Below the pieces are notes generated by a model that saw only the letters and a program-made list of their open reading frames with translations, did not search any database and was not told where the DNA came from. Below, piece by piece: positions 60,432 through 64,000 of a stretch of DNA of 64,000 nt. Both the position numbers and the translations under genes were made by a program. Positions within the stretch are counted from its first letter, which is position 1, and every line of letters begins with the position of its first letter. This DNA comes from Streptomyces californicus (GTDB taxonomy: Bacteria; Actinomycetota; Actinomycetes; Streptomycetales; Streptomycetaceae): NCBI RefSeq assembly GCF_000717645.1, contig NZ_JNZZ01000025.1, forward strand, positions 21,959 to 85,958. Reading direction: 5' to 3'.

Positions 60432-61691
60432 TCAGAGCAGGGAGTCCAGCGGCACGGACGGGTCGCCGAGGGCTTCCGGGTCGAGCTGGCGGCGGCCCCG
60501 GATCAGCTCCTGGATCGTCTCGGTGACATCCCACACGTTGACGTTCATCCCGGCGAGGACGCGGCGGTCCTTGAGCCAGAACGCGATGAACTCCCGCTTC
60601 CCGGCGTCGCCCCGGATGATCACCTCGTCGTAGGAGCCGGGCGGGGCCCAGCCGGAGTATTCGAGGCCCAGGTCGTACTGGTCGGAGAAGAAGTACGGCA
60701 CCCGGTCGTACGTCACGTCCTGGCCGAGCATGGCGCGGGCGGCGGCCGGTCCGCCGTTGAGGGCGTTGGCCCAGTGCTCGACGCGCAGCCGGGCGCCGAG
60801 CAGCGGGTGGGAGGCGGCGGCGACGTCCCCGGCGGCGTAGATGTGCGGGTCGGAGGTGCGCAGCGAGGCGTCGACGGCGATGCCGCCGCCCTGGGCGCGG
60901 TCGGCCGTCTCCAGTCCGGCGGCTTCGGCCAGCGCGGTGCGCGGGGCGGCGCCGATGGCGGCGAGCACGTCGTGGGCGGGGTGCTCCTCGCCGTCGTCGG
61001 TGCGGGCGGCGAGCACCATGCCGTCCTGGCCGGTGATCTCGGTGAGGCGGGCGCCGAAGTGGAAGCGGACGCCGTGCGAGGCGTGCAGCTCGGTGAAGAT
61101 CTGGCCCAGCTCGGGGCCGATGACCTGGTGCAGCGGGGTGGGCTCGGACTCGACGACGGTGACCTCGGCCCCGTAGCCGCGGGCGGCGGCGGCGACCTCC
61201 AGGCCGATCCAGCCGGCCCCGGCGATCACCAGGTGGCCGTTGTCGCGGCCGAGGGCGGCGAGCACGTTGCGCAGCCGGTCGGCGTGGGCGAGGCGGCGCA
61301 GGTGGTGGACGCCGGCCAGGTCGGTGCCGGGGATGTCCAGGCGGCGGGGCTCCGAGCCGGTGGCCAGGAGCAGCTTGTCGTAGTGGATGACGGTGCCGTC
61401 GCCGAGCTGCACGGTCCTCGCGTACCGGTCGAGGGCGGTGACCGGCTGGCCGAGGTGCAGCTCGATGTCCGCGCCCGCGTACCAGGGGCGCTCGTGGGTG
61501 AAGACGCTGTCGCGTTCGGCCTTGCCCTCCAGGTAGCCCTTGGAGAGCGGCGGCCGTTCGTAGGGGTGGTCGCGCTCGTCGCCGATGAGGATCACCCGGC
61601 CGGTGAACCCTTCGGCGCGCAGCGTCTCGGCCGCCTTCGCCCCTGCGAGTCCCGCTCCGACGATGACGAACGTCTGGTCTGCGTCGACCAC
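60432..61691 (-). CDS. FAD/NAD(P)-dependent reductase, ferredoxin-reductase type
   Basis: 419 residues from GTG 61691 or nearby (VDADQTFVIVGAGLAGAKAAETL). Two Rossmann motifs: FAD VIVGAGLAGAKAAE at residues ~9-22 and NAD(P) LVIAGAGWIGLEVAA at ~150-165, plus the FAD end motif IYAAGDVAAA. The family passes electrons from NAD(P)H to ferredoxins, e.g. for P450s. The electron partner is not encoded nearby. C-terminal Asp-rich end LDPEALGDPSVPL. Confidence 0.92.
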   Translation of the reverse strand: MVDADQTFVIVGAGLAGAKAAETLRAEGFTGRVILIGDERDHPYERPPLSKGYLEGKAERDSVFTHERPWYAGADIELHLGQPVTALDRYARTVQLGDGTVIHYDKLLLATGSEPRRLDIPGTDLAGVHHLRRLAHADRLRNVLAALGRDNGHLVIAGAGWIGLEVAAAARGYGAEVTVVESEPTPLHQVIGPELGQIFTELHASHGVRFHFGARLTEITGQDGMVLAARTDDGEEHPAHDVLAAIGAAPRTALAEAAGLETADRAQGGGIAVDASLRTSDPHIYAAGDVAAASHPLLGARLRVEHWANALNGGPAAARAMLGQDVTYDRVPYFFSDQYDLGLEYSGWAPPGSYDEVIIRGDAGKREFIAFWLKDRRVLAGMNVNVWDVTETIQELIRGRRQLDPEALGDPSVPLDSLL

Positions 61692-61829
61692 GTGATGCCT
61701 CCTCAGTGCTGTGCTGCGCTACGCCCCCACTCCCGCGAGCGTCCCGCACGCGGCGTGATGGCGAAAGAGGGTGTGTCCCGGACGGTCCACACCCGGTGGT
61801 CGGTTGCCCGGCCCGTTCCAGTCTGCCGG

Positions 61830-63188
61830 TCAGCCGCGACGGGCGGTGAGCGCGGCGTGCAGGGATCGTGCGGAGGCGTCGGTCAGGGCGGCGATCTGGT
61901 CGATCAGGACGCGCTTGCGGGCGTGGTCGTCGGTCGCCTGGTCGAACAGGGCGCGGAAGTGCGGCTCCAGGCCCTCGGGGGCGCGGGCGGTAAGGGCGGC
62001 GGCCAGTTCGGCGATGACGACGCGCTGGTCGGCGCGGAGGGCCTCCTGTTCGGCGCGCTGCATCACGTACCGGTCGGCCACCGCCTTGAGCACCGCGCAC
62101 TCGTGCCGCACCTCGCGCGGGACGACCAGTTCGGCGCCGTACCGGCCGAGGCGGCCGGGGCCGTACACGGCGCGGGTGGCGGTCTCGGCCTCCAGGCAGA
62201 ACCGGCCGATGAGCTGGCTGGTGGCGTCCTTGAGGCGGGCCTGGGCCACGGCGGAGCCGTCGTAGCCGTGCGGCCACCACTCCTGGTCGATGAGCCGGTC
62301 GAGGGCGGCGGCCAGCTCCTGCGGGTCGGTGTCGGCGGGGACGTAGCGGCCGATGGCGACGGCCCAGATCTCCTCGCGTTCCGGTTCGGCGTAGAGGCAG
62401 TTGGGGTCGATGTGCCCGGCGTGCAGCCCGTCCTCGAAGTCGTGCACGGAGTACGCCACGTCGTCGGACCAGTCCATGACCTGGGCCTCGAAGCAGGTGC
62501 GGTCCCCGGGGGCGCCCTCGCGGGCCCAGGAGAAGACCGGGAGGTCGTCGGCGTACACCCCGAACTTCACCGCGTGCGGGTCGGTGGGGTGCGCGCCGCG
62601 CGGCCAGGGGTACTTGGTGGCGGCGTCCAGTGCGGCCCGGGTGAGGTTGAGGCCGACGCTGACCAGGTCGCCGGTGCGCGGGTCGTGGACGAAGCGCTTG
62701 GGCTCCAGGCGGGTCAGCAGGCGCAGCGACTGGGCGTTGCCCTCGAAGCCGCCGCAGTCGGAGGCGAAGTCGTCGAGCGCCTGTTCGCCGTTGTGGCCGA
62801 ACGGCGGGTGGCCCATGTCGTGGGCGAGGCAGGCCGTCTCCACCAGGTCCGGATCGCAGCCGAGGACCGCGCCGAGCTCGCGGCCGACCTGGGCGCACTC
62901 CAGGGAGTGGGTGAGCCGGGTGCGGGGGCTGGCGTCCCACATGGGGGAACGGGTGCCGGGCGTGACGACCTGCGTCTTTCCGGCGAGGCGGCGCAGGGCC
63001 GCGGAGTGCAGGACCCGGGCGCGGTCGCGCTGGAAGGCGGTGCGGCCGGGGCGCTTGTCCTCCTCGGTGTCGAACCGCTGGGTGTCGGCGGGGCCGTAGG
63101 GGCTCGCCCCGGCGCCGCTCCGAGTGCCGCGTGCGCCGAGTGCCGGTTCTGTTCCGTGTGCGCCCTGTGTGCCCTGTGTGCCGTCCAT
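61830..63188 (-). CDS. dgt: Deoxyguanosinetriphosphate triphosphohydrolase-like HD enzyme
   Basis: 452 residues from ATG 63188. HD-domain hydrolase releasing triphosphate from dGTP. Metal ligands in [18 protein letters not shown] (His), [19 protein letters not shown] (His-Asp) and [18 protein letters not shown] (Asp). Start is followed by [17 protein letters not shown], a low-complexity tail typical of Streptomyces members. Sits with dnaG in a nucleotide/replication neighbourhood. Confidence 0.94.
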   Translation of the reverse strand: MDGTQGTQGAHGTEPALGARGTRSGAGASPYGPADTQRFDTEEDKRPGRTAFQRDRARVLHSAALRRLAGKTQVVTPGTRSPMWDASPRTRLTHSLECAQVGRELGAVLGCDPDLVETACLAHDMGHPPFGHNGEQALDDFASDCGGFEGNAQSLRLLTRLEPKRFVHDPRTGDLVSVGLNLTRAALDAATKYPWPRGAHPTDPHAVKFGVYADDLPVFSWAREGAPGDRTCFEAQVMDWSDDVAYSVHDFEDGLHAGHIDPNCLYAEPEREEIWAVAIGRYVPADTDPQELAAALDRLIDQEWWPHGYDGSAVAQARLKDATSQLIGRFCLEAETATRAVYGPGRLGRYGAELVVPREVRHECAVLKAVADRYVMQRAEQEALRADQRVVIAELAAALTARAPEGLEPHFRALFDQATDDHARKRVLIDQIAALTDASARSLHAALTARRG

Positions 63189-63240
63189 GGTCCCGACAGT
63201 AGCGACCGGGAGCGACGACGTGGCCGAGCGGGCCGGGATG

Positions 63241-64000
63241 TCAGGCGGAAGCGAGCAAGGTCACCGTGTCGGCCGGGGCGTTCGCGGACAGCGCCCGGTC
63301 GTAGCGGTGCAGCACGAGGCGGGCCGTCGCCGGGTGGTCGCCGAGCGGAGCGGCGGCGCGGTGCGGTACGGCGGCGGCGCAGGCGCTCGCGAAGCGGCCG
63401 GGGGCGGTGAAGTACGAGGCGACGAAGGCGCGGTGGCGTCCGCGTGCGGCGAGCGCGCGCAGGGCGGCGGGGACGGTGGGCGCCGCGGCGGAGGCGTACG
63501 CGGGCACGACGGGGACGCCGAGGCGCGCGGCGAGCAGGCGGGCGCTGCGCCGGGTGTCCCGAGCGGAGTCGGGGTCGCGGGAGCCGGCGGCGGCGAGGAC
63601 CACGGCGGTGCGCGGGTCGCCCCGGTCGGCGGGGGTCCATCCGGCGTCGAGGAGTCGCTCGTGCAGCGCCTCGACGAGCAGGGGGTGCGGGCCCAGGGGC
63701 TCGGCGATCCGGGTGCGTACGGCGGGGGCGGCGGCCGTCGCGGCGGGCAGGTCGCGCTTGACGTGGTGGCCGCGCCCGAGGAGCAGCGGGACGAGGACGG
63801 CGTCGGCCCCGCGCAGGCCGTCCAGGGTGTCCGGGAGGAGCGGCGCGTTCAGTTCGATGTGGGCGAGGCGGACGTCGAGGCCGGGGCGCAGGTCCCGTAC
63901 CCGGTCCAGGAGGGCCCGCACGGTGCGCGGGGCCCGCGGGTCGCGGCTGCCGTGCGCCACGGCGACGAGGACGGGGGCGGGGGTGGGGGTGCCGTACGGG
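63241..64000 (-). CDS. Sirohydrochlorin chelatase/CbiX-like protein, 5' truncated by window
   Basis: At least 253 residues; the frame is open through the window end with [23 protein letters not shown], so the start lies beyond base 64000. The [10 protein letters not shown] motif at the start and the second half repeat ([13 protein letters not shown]) show the two-lobed CbiX/SirB chelatase layout; [17 protein letters not shown] carries metal-ligand His. The family inserts Fe or Co into sirohydrochlorin for sirohaem or cobalamin. Neighbouring cob genes may lie outside. Confidence 0.82.
   Translation of the reverse strand, partial: PYGTPTPAPVLVAVAHGSRDPRAPRTVRALLDRVRDLRPGLDVRLAHIELNAPLLPDTLDGLRGADAVLVPLLLGRGHHVKRDLPAATAAAPAVRTRIAEPLGPHPLLVEALHERLLDAGWTPADRGDPRTAVVLAAAGSRDPDSARDTRRSARLLAARLGVPVVPAYASAAAPTVPAALRALAARGRHRAFVASYFTAPGRFASACAAAVPHRAAAPLGDHPATARLVLHRYDRALSANAPADTVTLLASA

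Overview
The window is very high-GC actinobacterial DNA with GTG/ATG starts, purine-rich ribosome sites, a fasR-fabD-fabH-acpP-fabF block, a HrdA-type sigma gene next to dnaG, DUF397/XRE pairs and SCO2400/DUF3145-type proteins. This points firmly to Streptomyces or a close relative. No plasmid, phage or transposase gene is visible.

Layout. (1) 1-6.65 kb is the edge of a type VII (ESX-like) secretion locus: the C-terminal part of EccC, a mycosin-like protease, and a beta-helix protein fused to two CbbX-type AAA+ domains. (2) 6.7-17.7 kb is an accessory region. It holds a phosphotransferase, an array of small membrane-protein genes with a duplicated family and two frameshifted or decayed members, and then a 2119-residue RHS-repeat protein, an ankyrin-repeat protein and a SnoaL-like protein. 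The RHS gene plus the array on its 3' side reads as a polymorphic toxin with present and past immunity genes. (3) 18.2-27.4 kb is a mosaic of small genes: TetR with a palindromic operator and a Tat-lipoprotein agmatine deiminase, GNAT, DinB, pirin, a lipoprotein, an anti-sigma-type ATPase/XRE/DUF397 trio, and an unannotated-looking 210-residue protein whose two halves match the histone folds of eukaryotic H2A and H2B. (4) 27.9-33.7 kb is the core fatty-acid synthase operon with its PucR-type activator FasR and a perfect 17-bp palindrome in the promoter, followed by a decayed RibD-like fragment and DUF3145. (5) 34-44.5 kb carries GDSL hydrolase, galM, EI24 membrane protein, Ohr, a MarR-controlled quinone-type oxidoreductase, SCO2400-like protein, the actin homologue Mbl translationally coupled to a degenerate sensor kinase, and Lrp. 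(6) 44.6-50.4 kb has an NNP-type MFS transporter, malonyl-CoA synthetase matB overlapping a carboxyltransferase, and an exporter. (7) 50.7-51.2 kb has three tRNA genes on the minus strand. (8) 51.3-64 kb has YtxH, a sugar kinase, a heterodimeric ABC exporter, hrdA, dnaG, a FAD reductase, dGTPase and a truncated sirohydrochlorin chelatase-like gene.

The core blocks (fab, matB, mbl, hrdA-dnaG-dgt) supply malonyl units, lipid, wall and replication functions. The most unusual items are the H2A-H2B-like doublet at 26.2-26.8 kb and the RHS toxin with its eroding immunity array at 7.6-10.6 kb. All calls rest on reading the sequence and remembered family motifs; no search was run.
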